Shown piece by piece: positions 8,174-15,098 of a stretch of DNA of 64,000 nucleotides. Origin of the DNA: GWE2-42-39 sp034003625 (GTDB lineage Bacteria > Bacteroidota > Bacteroidia > Bacteroidales > Prolixibacteraceae). A program made the position numbers and the translations under genes. The first letter of the stretch is position 1; every line of letters starts with the position of its first letter. The stretch covers positions 62,001 to 126,000 of the forward strand of contig JAVEYG010000002.1 of NCBI GenBank assembly GCA_034003625.1, in the 5' to 3' direction. The notes beneath the pieces are model-generated. The model saw nothing but the letters and a program-made list of their open reading frames with translations, had not been told where the DNA came from and did not search any database.

Positions 8174-9328
8174 ATGGGGCATTTTTTTGATTTTATTATT
8201 GAGCATATAGCCCAGTTTCTTCAGTTTACAGCATTTGCGAACCTGACTGTAGGCCACCTGATAATGATTTGCATTGGGCTTATCTTCATTTATTTGGCCA
8301 TTGCCAAAGAATTTGAACCTATGCTGCTGATACCAATTGGTTTTGGTATCCTGGTCGGCAATGTGGCATTTGCCCCAGGTTTTAAGATCGGGGTCTATGA
8401 ATCGGGAAGTGTACTGAATTATTTGTATTTCGGGGTTTTGCAGGGGGTTTATCCTCCCTTGATCTTTCTGGGGATCGGCGCAATGACTGATTTTTCCGCT
8501 CTTATTTCAAATCCAAAATTGATTTTGATCGGGGCTGCAGCCCAGTTGGGGATATTCGGGGCATATTGTTTGGCGCTGGCATTGGGCTTCAGTCCGACAG
8601 AAGCCGGTGCAATTGGTATTATTGGTGGCGCCGATGGCCCAACGGCTATCTTCCTGTCGTCGAAACTGGCCCCCGATTTAATGGGCGCCATCGCTATCTC
8701 AGCATACTCCTATATGGCATTGGTCCCGGTTATCCAACCACCGATTATGAAATTACTGACCACACAAAAGGAACGTGTGATCCGCATGAAACCTCCACGC
8801 GCTGTATCGAAAACCGAGAAAATTATTTTTGCAATAGCCGGTATGTTGCTGACTACTTTTATTGTACCAAGCGGTTTGCCATTATTAGGAATGTTGTTTT
8901 TCGGTAACCTGCTGAAAGAGAGTGGCGTGACCAAACGATTAGCCGACACTGCCAAAGGGCCGATGATCGACATCGTAACCATCCTGATCGGGTTGACCGT
9001 AGGAGCCTCAACTCAGGCAACTACTTTCCTGACCATGAAATCAGTAGGTATTTTTGCGCTGGGGGCAGGTTCGTTTGTCATCGCAACAACAGGTGGTGTT
9101 TTGTTCGTGAAATTTTTGAACCTTTTCCTGAAAGAAGGGCATAAAATTAACCCCTTGATCGGTAACTCAGGCGTATCTGCAGTACCCGACAGCGCCCGCG
9201 TTTCGCAGGTGGTTGGTCTGGAATACGACAAAACAAACCACTTGCTGATGCATGCTATGGGTCCGAATGTGGCCGGCGTGATCGGTTCGGCTGTAGCTGC
9301 CGGTATTTTGCTCAGCTTCCTGATGTAA
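8174..9328 (+). CDS. oadB: Sodium-translocating decarboxylase beta subunit
   Basis: A 384-residue inner-membrane protein with about ten hydrophobic segments. It is the ion-pumping subunit: decarboxylation of carboxybiotin drives sodium out of the cell. Family signatures are GAIGIIGGADGPTAIFLSSKL in the middle, which contains the conserved Asp of the ion path, and NPLIGNSGVSAVPDSARVSQ near the C-terminus. It ends the cluster and is followed by a terminator. Together with the three genes upstream it gives a full carboxyltransferase/gamma/carrier/beta set, so energy from succinate-to-propionate fermentation is conserved as a sodium gradient. Confidence 0.95.
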   Translation: MGHFFDFIIEHIAQFLQFTAFANLTVGHLIMICIGLIFIYLAIAKEFEPMLLIPIGFGILVGNVAFAPGFKIGVYESGSVLNYLYFGVLQGVYPPLIFLGIGAMTDFSALISNPKLILIGAAAQLGIFGAYCLALALGFSPTEAGAIGIIGGADGPTAIFLSSKLAPDLMGAIAISAYSYMALVPVIQPPIMKLLTTQKERVIRMKPPRAVSKTEKIIFAIAGMLLTTFIVPSGLPLLGMLFFGNLLKESGVTKRLADTAKGPMIDIVTILIGLTVGASTQATTFLTMKSVGIFALGAGSFVIATTGGVLFVKFLNLFLKEGHKINPLIGNSGVSAVPDSARVSQVVGLEYDKTNHLLMHAMGPNVAGVIGSAVAAGILLSFLM

Positions 9329-9350
9329 AAGATCATAAAAACGAAATAAA

Positions 9351-9388
9351 AAAAGAGGTTTTCATCGTTAATGAAGGCCTCTTTTTTT
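9351..9388 (+). terminator. Terminator after oadB
   Basis: AGAGG (9354-9358) pairs with CCTCT (9378-9382) and TTCAT (9361-9365) with ATGAA (9371-9375), giving a hairpin with a small internal loop, followed by seven T. The A-run before it makes it usable in both directions. Confidence 0.8.
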
Positions 9389-9427
9389 GTAATATTGCTC
9401 ATCCTAATCAATCAAACACATCAGGTC

Positions 9428-10177
9428 ATGAATAAATTGCGTTTAGTTGTTTTCACTGCATTATTTTTTCTCTTTTTCGGATTTTCTCCCGCGCAAAATG
9501 TAAAAATTAATGTGTTGGTTTTTTCGAAAACAGCAGGCTTTCGCCATCATTCTATTTCCAACGGGATGAAAATGATCAGTGAACTGGGGCAGAAGGAAAA
9601 CTGGGTAGTTACCTGTACCGAAAACGCCAACCTATTCACTTCCGAATTTTTATACCAGATGGATGTGGTGGTTTTTCTGAACCCGACCATGGATGTGCTT
9701 GACGACCGGCAGCAAAAAGCATTTGAGAAATATATAAAAAGCGGTAAAGGGTTTGTGGGTATCCATGCTGCAACCGACTGTGAATACGACTGGCCCTGGT
9801 TTGGCGGCTTAAGCGGGGCCTATTTCAGGACCCATCCGCCGGCACAGGAAGGGACCGTTATTATTGAAAATACAGCTCATCCCGCCATGAAACCTTTCGA
9901 GGGGATGAACACCTATATTACTTTCGATGAATGGTACAGTTTTAAAGAAAACCCGCGGGGGAAAGTAAATGTACTGGCAAGTCTCGATGAAAGCTCAATA
10001 AAAACAGCTAAAAACGATGACTGGAAAATGGGAGACCACCCGTTGATCTGGTACCACGAATACGAGGGGGGCCGCTCATTTTATACTGTATTCGGGCACA
10101 CTTCGGAGGCTTTCGATGACGAAAACGTCCGTCAGCATATCGCCGGGGCCATTAACTGGGCGGCACGGAAGGATTAA
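9428..10177 (+). CDS. Secreted ThuA-like domain protein
   Basis: A 249-residue exported protein. The start MNKLRLVVFTALFFLFFGFSPAQ is a signal peptide, so I chose ATG 9428 over an in-frame upstream ATG at 9371 that lies inside the preceding terminator. The rest is one ThuA-like (trehalose-utilisation, class I glutamine-amidotransferase-like) domain: VLVFSKTAGFRHHSI, GKGFVGIHAATDCEYDWPWF, and the C-terminal GRSFYTVFGHTSEAFDD. Members are often linked to sugar metabolism, but their biochemical function is poorly known, and here the neighbours give no help. Confidence 0.88.
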   Translation: MNKLRLVVFTALFFLFFGFSPAQNVKINVLVFSKTAGFRHHSISNGMKMISELGQKENWVVTCTENANLFTSEFLYQMDVVVFLNPTMDVLDDRQQKAFEKYIKSGKGFVGIHAATDCEYDWPWFGGLSGAYFRTHPPAQEGTVIIENTAHPAMKPFEGMNTYITFDEWYSFKENPRGKVNVLASLDESSIKTAKNDDWKMGDHPLIWYHEYEGGRSFYTVFGHTSEAFDDENVRQHIAGAINWAARKD

Positions 10178-10219
10178 CCGGTCATCCGAAAATGTTTTAT
10201 TGTCGGGGGTGCAGGTTCT

Positions 10220-12319
10220 TTAACTGATACTGCTCCAATCGTATTCCGTATTTTTCATGTTCAGGAGCTGTTGTTTCAGCAGCGCATTCTCCGGTTTTTC
10301 AAACAGCGGATCGTGGTCGAGCACATCGCGGGCAATGTTGCGGGCATGTTGCAGTATTTCGCCGTCTTTGGCAAGATTGGCCAGTTTCAGGTTAAAGCCG
10401 ATGCCGCTTTGCTGGGTCCCTTCAATGTCGCCGGGGCCGCGCAGTTTCATATCCACTTCGGCAATTTCAAACCCATCGTTGGTGCGCACCATCGTTTCAA
10501 TGCGTTTTCGGCTTTCCTGGCTGAGTTTGAACGACGACATCAGCACACAGTACGACTGTTCGGCGCCCCTTCCTACGCGGCCACGTAACTGGTGCAACTG
10601 CGACAGGCCAAAACGTTCGGCGCTTTCAATTACCATTACCGAAGCATTGGGCACATCAACGCCTACCTCGATTACCGTTGTGGCCATCATGATCTGGGTT
10701 TTGCCTTCCTTAAAAAGCTGCATCTCCACGTCTTTGTCGGCTGCTTTCATCCTCCCGTGTACCATGCCGACCGAATAGCGGGGAAATACCTCTTTCATCA
10801 ATTCGTGGCCGTCTTCTAAATTTTTCAGGTCAAGTTTTTCCGATTCACTGATCAGCGGGTACACGATATACACCTGTCGGCCCCGGTTCACCTGCTCACG
10901 AATGAATTCGTACAGTTGTTTTTTCCGGTTCTCGTAAAAATGAATCGTTTGTATCGGTTTTCGTCCGGGCGGCAGTTCGTCGATTACCGACACATTGAGG
11001 TCGCCATACACGGTCATGGCCAGGGTACGGGGAATGGGTGTTGCCGTCATTACTAAAATGTGGGGTGGAACGAGCGTGTTTTTTTTCCACAGTTTAGCCC
11101 GCTGTGCCACGCCAAAACGGTGTTGTTCGTCAATGATCACTAATCCGAGTTTATGGAACTGTACTGTACTTTCAATCAGGGCGTGGGTCCCCACCAGTAA
11201 CTGTAACTGTCCCGATTCCAGTTTCTCATGAATTATTTTGCGTTCACTGGCTTTTGTTGATCCGGTGAGCAATGCTGTTTCGATACCCAATCCTGTGGTC
11301 ATTTTCTGAATGGTGTGGAAATGCTGGACGGCCAGGATTTCGGTGGGTGCCATCAGGCAAGCCTGGTACCCGTTGTCGAAAGCGATCAGGGCAGTCATCA
11401 GCGCTACCAATGTTTTTCCGCTGCCCACATCTCCCTGGAGCAGGCGGTTCATCTGTTTTCCCGATCCAGTATCCCTGCGTATCTCGCGGATCACTTTTTT
11501 TTGTGCTTCGGTCAGTTCAAACGGCAGGTGATTTTTGTAAAAAGTATTCAAGTTGTATCCCACCTTCGAAAATACAAATCCTTTGAAATATTCTTCCCGC
11601 TTGTGTTTCAGGCTTAATATCTTAAGCTGGATAAAAAACAATTCTTCAAATTTCAGCCTGAAACGGGCCGCTTTCAGCAAGGTCGGGTTTTCAGGAAAAT
11701 GAATTTGCCGGAGTGCCTGGGGAAGAGGCAGTATTTTTAATCTTTTTACAAGATGCCCGGGCAATGTTTCGCTGATCTGGTCCTGCACAAGTTGAGCAAG
11801 CGTCCATTGCAGCTTGCTAATGGCTTTCGAGGTCAGAAATTTTTTCTTGCAGTTTTCGGTGGTATTGTAAAAAGCCTGAAAACTTCCGGAAACGTTGCTT
11901 TGTCCTTCTGCCGGTTCTAATTCAGGATGCACAATGTTCATTTGTCCTCCAAATGTGGCAGGTTTTCCGAAAGCAATGTAGGGCGTATTTATTTTCAGGT
12001 TTTCACGTACCCACCTGATCCCCTGGAACCAGATTAGTTCCATGGTTCCCGATTCGTCGGTAAAGCGGGCAACAAGCCGCTGTTTATTCCGTTCTCCCAT
12101 TGTCTCGAAGCGGGTGATCGTTCCCCTGACCTGAACGTATGGCATGTTGTTTGTTAACTCTGTTATCCGGTAGAAACGGCTGCGGTCGATGTATTTATAA
12201 GGGAAATAATACAGCAGGTCTTTGCAGGTGAAAATCTGCAATTCTTTTTTCAGCAGTTCGGCCCGTTTGGGGCCAACCCCCGGTAAGTACATAATATCAC
12301 GGTCAAGAATACCTGGCAT
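10220..12319 (-). CDS. recG: ATP-dependent DNA helicase RecG
   Basis: A 699-residue superfamily 2 helicase that remodels stalled replication forks and Holliday junctions. The N-terminal wedge/OB region (about 1-250) contains the helix-hairpin-helix-like LPGVGPKRAELLKK. The helicase core follows: GDVGSGKT Walker A at about 296-303, DEQHRFGV motif II, TATPIPRTLAM motif III, TTVIEVGVDVPNA, and QLHQLRGRVGRGAEQSYC motif VI. The C-terminal RecG signature RGPGDIEGTQQSG is present. I chose the ATG at 12319 (MPGILDRDIMYLPG); the frame is open up to 12388 but the added residues do not resemble RecG. It converges with the ThuA-like gene, with no clear hairpin between them. Confidence 0.96.
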   Translation of the reverse strand: MPGILDRDIMYLPGVGPKRAELLKKELQIFTCKDLLYYFPYKYIDRSRFYRITELTNNMPYVQVRGTITRFETMGERNKQRLVARFTDESGTMELIWFQGIRWVRENLKINTPYIAFGKPATFGGQMNIVHPELEPAEGQSNVSGSFQAFYNTTENCKKKFLTSKAISKLQWTLAQLVQDQISETLPGHLVKRLKILPLPQALRQIHFPENPTLLKAARFRLKFEELFFIQLKILSLKHKREEYFKGFVFSKVGYNLNTFYKNHLPFELTEAQKKVIREIRRDTGSGKQMNRLLQGDVGSGKTLVALMTALIAFDNGYQACLMAPTEILAVQHFHTIQKMTTGLGIETALLTGSTKASERKIIHEKLESGQLQLLVGTHALIESTVQFHKLGLVIIDEQHRFGVAQRAKLWKKNTLVPPHILVMTATPIPRTLAMTVYGDLNVSVIDELPPGRKPIQTIHFYENRKKQLYEFIREQVNRGRQVYIVYPLISESEKLDLKNLEDGHELMKEVFPRYSVGMVHGRMKAADKDVEMQLFKEGKTQIMMATTVIEVGVDVPNASVMVIESAERFGLSQLHQLRGRVGRGAEQSYCVLMSSFKLSQESRKRIETMVRTNDGFEIAEVDMKLRGPGDIEGTQQSGIGFNLKLANLAKDGEILQHARNIARDVLDHDPLFEKPENALLKQQLLNMKNTEYDWSSIS

Positions 12320-12420
12320 GAAACAAATATAAAAATTATCTGTTTTCTGCCGGAAAGAAAATAGCTGCAGTCTGAAAATTGACCGCAAGAATGGTTAAAA
12401 GTTGTTAGGAAATGTAATTC

Positions 12421-12453
12421 TTTGTTATGAATGGAACTAAATCAATATATTTA
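12421..12453 (+). promoter_or_regulatory. Possible promoter for the ABC ATPase gene
   Basis: TTTG at 12421-12424, a 21-base spacer, then TATATTTA at 12446-12453, one base off TAnnTTTG. It lies 33 bases before the ATG. Confidence 0.4.
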
Positions 12454-12485
12454 ATCGAAATTTAAACAGGACTAAAATTACCCTG

Positions 12486-13184
12486 ATGGACGAATTGATA
12501 AACCTGAAAAACATTGTAAAGAATTACAAGGTCGGCACCCAGGTTGTGAGGGCGCTCCGGTCTGTGTCTCTAAGTATCAGTAAAGGTGAATATGTGGCTA
12601 TTATGGGAGCTTCCGGATCCGGAAAATCGACCCTGATGAATATTATCGGTTGCCTTGATACCCCTACTTCCGGTGAATATATACTGAATGGAAAAAAAGT
12701 AAGTTCCCTGTCGGATGATGAACTGGCCGGGATCAGGAACCAGGAAATTGGTTTTGTTTTTCAGACATTCAATTTGCTTCCGAGGAATACAGCTCTCGAA
12801 AATGTAATGTTGCCGCTTATTTATGCCGGTGTAAAAAAAGCAGAACGGCTGAAAAAAGCGGAAGGTATTTTAGTCGACGTGGGATTGTCGGACCGTGTGG
12901 AGCACAAGCCCAATGAGCTTTCGGGGGGACAACGTCAGCGTGTGGCGGTAGCCCGTGCTTTGGTAAACGATCCTTCGATTTTGCTGGCTGACGAACCAAC
13001 CGGAAATCTTGATTCCAAAATATCGGAGGAGATCATGCAGTTGTTTGCCGAAATTCACCGGAAAGGCAATACGATTATTTTAGTGACCCACGAAGAAGAT
13101 ATTGCCCGGCATGCCCACCGGATGGTCCGCTTGAAGGACGGAGAAATAGAATCAGATCTTATCAATCCAAATCCGATTTATTAA
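12486..13184 (+). CDS. ABC transporter ATP-binding protein, LolD/MacB type
   Basis: A 232-residue cytoplasmic ATPase subunit. It has Walker A GASGSGKST (41-49), Q-loop FVFQTFNLLP, signature LSGGQRQRVAVARAL, Walker B ILLADEPTGNLDS and the switch histidine in LVTHEEDIARHA. The sequence is closest to the LolD/FtsE/MacB group, which works with MacB- or FtsX-type permeases in lipoprotein release or export. No permease is adjacent, so the partner must be encoded elsewhere. The stop codon overlaps the start of the adenosyltransferase gene (TAATG), which implies co-translation, although no functional link is obvious. Confidence 0.92.
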   Translation: MDELINLKNIVKNYKVGTQVVRALRSVSLSISKGEYVAIMGASGSGKSTLMNIIGCLDTPTSGEYILNGKKVSSLSDDELAGIRNQEIGFVFQTFNLLPRNTALENVMLPLIYAGVKKAERLKKAEGILVDVGLSDRVEHKPNELSGGQRQRVAVARALVNDPSILLADEPTGNLDSKISEEIMQLFAEIHRKGNTIILVTHEEDIARHAHRMVRLKDGEIESDLINPNPIY

Positions 13185-13747
13185 TGGTAAAAGAGCCCAA
13201 AATATATACAAAAACCGGCGATGACGGGACCACCGGCCTGATTGGCGGTTCACGGGTGAAAAAATACGATATCCGCCTGGAAGCATATGGTACGGTCGAT
13301 GAACTGAATTCCTGGATCGGGGTGATCCGTTCCACCGAGATTGATATACATTCCAAAAGTATCCTGGAACAAATTCAGAAAAAATTGTTTGTTATCGGGG
13401 CAATACTGGCCTCCGGAGAAAATGCTTCCGCCATCAAAGAACAACTGCCCTGTACGGATGATGATATTGCCCTGCTCGAAACAGAGATGGACCAGATGGC
13501 CGCAGTTTTGCCCCGGTTGTCACACTTCATCCTGCCCGGCGGATGCCTGCCTACATCGTATTGCCATGTGGCCCGTACCGTTTGTCGCCGGGCCGAACGG
13601 CGCATTGTAGAACTGGCCGAAAAAACAGAAATTAATCCGCAGCTTATCATTTACATCAACCGCCTTTCCGATTATCTTTTCATGCTTTCACGAAATGTGT
13701 CAAAAAGCCTGAAAGCACCGGAAACACTGTGGATTCAGGAGAAATAG
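13184..13747 (+). CDS. ATP:cob(I)alamin adenosyltransferase, PduO type
   Basis: A 187-residue enzyme that transfers the adenosyl group of ATP to cob(I)alamin to make adenosylcobalamin. The N-terminal ATP loop KIYTKTGDDGTTGLIGG, the helix YGTVDELNSWIG, and the C-terminal HVARTVCRRAERRIVEL and INRLSDYLFMLSRN are signatures of the PduO family. Its product is the cofactor of methylmalonyl-CoA mutase, so it probably serves the propionate pathway whose later steps are encoded at 3278-9328. It overlaps the preceding ATPase gene by one base. Confidence 0.94.
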   Translation: MVKEPKIYTKTGDDGTTGLIGGSRVKKYDIRLEAYGTVDELNSWIGVIRSTEIDIHSKSILEQIQKKLFVIGAILASGENASAIKEQLPCTDDDIALLETEMDQMAAVLPRLSHFILPGGCLPTSYCHVARTVCRRAERRIVELAEKTEINPQLIIYINRLSDYLFMLSRNVSKSLKAPETLWIQEK

Positions 13748-13787
13748 CAAATATTGGGGAAAACGCTTGCATAATTGATTTTTTTCT

Positions 13788-13795
13788 TATATTCG
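13788..13795 (+). promoter_or_regulatory. Possible -7 box (TATATTCG) for the DUF2795 gene
   Basis: TATATTCG is one base off TAnnTTTG, 41 bases before the ATG, with TTG at 13767-13769 upstream (18-base spacer). Confidence 0.3.
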
Positions 13796-13836
13796 CGAAA
13801 AAATAAAATTAAGTTGAACCCCTTAAAATAAATGCT

Positions 13837-14058
13837 ATGTATTGGACTCTTGAACTTGCATCGAAGCTGGAAGATGCTCCGTGGCCAGCCACAAAAGACG
13901 AATTAATAGACTTTGCTATACGTAGCGGTGCCCCTCTGGAAGTGATCGAGAATTTGCAGGAAATAGAAGATATCGGAGAGATTTACGAAAGCATCGAAGA
14001 CATTTGGCCGGATTATCCGAGCAAGGATGATTTCTTTTTCAACGAAGATGAATACTAA
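13837..14058 (+). CDS. Small acidic DUF2795 protein
   Basis: A 73-residue soluble, very acidic protein. It begins MYWTLELASKLEDAPWPATKDELIDFAIRSG and has the DUF2795 pattern WPATKDELIDFA...GAPLEVIENL, followed by an acidic tail ending in FFFNEDEY. Similar short proteins are common in Bacteroidota, and I know of no established function. It has its own possible promoter and a strong terminator, so it is probably a single-gene transcript. Confidence 0.85.
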   Translation: MYWTLELASKLEDAPWPATKDELIDFAIRSGAPLEVIENLQEIEDIGEIYESIEDIWPDYPSKDDFFFNEDEY

Positions 14059-14080
14059 AAGAGAATTCAAATTATACTAA

Positions 14081-14109
14081 AAAGCAGGACGGTGATCCTG
14101 CTTTTTTTT
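14081..14109 (+). terminator. Bidirectional terminator between the DUF2795 and DUF4251 genes
   Basis: AAAGCAGGA (14081-14089), loop CGGTGA, TCCTGCTTT (14096-14104) and more T. It lies between convergent genes and has A-runs and T-runs on both sides. Confidence 0.88.
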
Positions 14110-14137
14110 ATCTTGAATGGTTTTCTCTTCCTACCCC

Positions 14138-14590
14138 TTACTCCAATTTTTCGATGGTTCCGTAAAACGAAATGCTTTGCCGGTCGTTTGAAATGATATT
14201 CAGGGTTGCATAACCTGATAAACCGGCATCAAGGCTGATCTGGTAAACATCCCTTTTGCCCTTTACTTTCATGGAGATACGGTAACTTTTTTTCTTTTCG
14301 CTGAACACAGCTGAATATTCTTCAGCTTTGTTGTCGAATTTAATCCCGCCATCCGTTTGTCCGTACTCGGCATAGTAGGCCACGCCGAAAAATGGCAGGT
14401 ACGACTTTATTTGCAGGCTGTCGACTGTCAAATCGTATTCTGAAGTGAGATTGATGCTGCGACCGCTCATTGGGAGGGCTGTTCGTGCAACAAAACGGTA
14501 CTGCCTGCTTTCAATCAGATTCCTGGTTTCCTTTTCCTTTTCAGCCCTTTTGCCCTTTTGGGCCATCACTGCCGGAGAAATGGCAATCAT
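14138..14590 (-). CDS. DUF4251 family exported protein (start damaged)
   Basis: The conserved part is a DUF4251 domain: YRFVARTALPMSGRSINL, YDLTVDSLQIKSYLPFFGVAY, and ISLDAGLSGYATLNIISNDRQSISFYG. The family is a Bacteroidota periplasmic or lipoprotein group of unknown function. The start is doubtful. A hydrophobic export signal (RIILLILMIAISPAVMAQ) precedes the domain, but the first in-frame ATG is at 14590, inside it. A natural ATG at 14621-14619 would give MRVRIILLILM if the T at 14618 (minus-strand reading) were absent; with it the frame meets TAG at once. The frame is open back to 14872, but the added residues are translated repeats (see 14666 and 14757). It could be a one-base indel or a sequencing error. 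Confidence 0.72.
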   Translation of the reverse strand: MIAISPAVMAQKGKRAEKEKETRNLIESRQYRFVARTALPMSGRSINLTSEYDLTVDSLQIKSYLPFFGVAYYAEYGQTDGGIKFDNKAEEYSAVFSEKKKSYRISMKVKGKRDVYQISLDAGLSGYATLNIISNDRQSISFYGTIEKLE

Positions 14591-14665
14591 CAGGATGAGT
14601 AAAATAATGCGAACCCTACATGAAAACTGTTGAATAGAAATATCGGTTATTTCGCTTTCCTGCTT

Positions 14666-14696
14666 GCCCCCTAATCCCCCGAATCGGGGGACTTTT
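14666..14696. repeat. GC-rich palindromic repeat, same family as the purL insert
   Basis: Reads GCCCCCTAATCCCCC, GAATC, GGGGGACTTTT. ATCCCCC pairs with GGGGGA, and the segment order matches the minus strand of 2030-2056. Confidence 0.75.
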
Positions 14697-14756
14697 GGCC
14701 AGCACAAACAATGTTGTTTTATACTTTTTAGAACGGATATTGTTATTTTCTCAAGC

Positions 14757-14798
14757 CAAACTCCCTTCCCTTTGTGGGGAAGGGTTGGGGATAGGGCA
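14757..14798. repeat. Second GC-rich palindromic repeat family
   Basis: CTCCCTTCCC, TTTGTG, GGGAAGGG, TTGGGGATAGGGC. On the minus strand it translates to LSPTLPHKGKG, a peptide typical of translated Bacteroidota repeats rather than a real protein end. Confidence 0.65.
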
Positions 14799-15070
14799 GT
14801 TTGTTTCTGACTATCAGAATTTTGATCATCTTCATTATGCCGAACTGATGTTAAAATACATATCTGCTTCATGGCAATTATTTTTATCGTTTAACGAAGT
14901 TTTATACGAAAACAACGATCAAAGTTATTCAGAAAGTATGCCAAAATATAAGAAATACCCTTTCTGTTTGAACGGGAAAGGGACAGTGAAAAACCCAGGC
15001 CGGTATTTAAAAATACGGTTTTCTCGGGCGGCTAATACCCGGCGTTATCGTCTTCCTGTGCAAAAAAATG

Positions 15071-15078
15071 TATCTTTG
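15071..15078 (+). promoter_or_regulatory. -7 box (TATCTTTG) for recQ
   Basis: Exact TAnnTTTG match, 21 bases before the GTG start of recQ. Confidence 0.5.
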
Positions 15079-15098
15079 ATATTGTTAATCGGATTTTT

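Larger units (their letters stand above)
14591..15098. other. Intergenic region with two repeats, no supported gene
   Basis: Between the DUF4251 and recQ genes. It holds the damaged DUF4251 start, two GC-rich repeat elements and the recQ -7 box. A plus-strand frame at 14695-15102 is open, but it reads through the repeats and shows no protein-like features. Confidence 0.6.

Noticed and set aside
13184..13747. Cobalamin riboswitch before the adenosyltransferase gene
   Set aside because: The gene overlaps the preceding one, so there is no leader.
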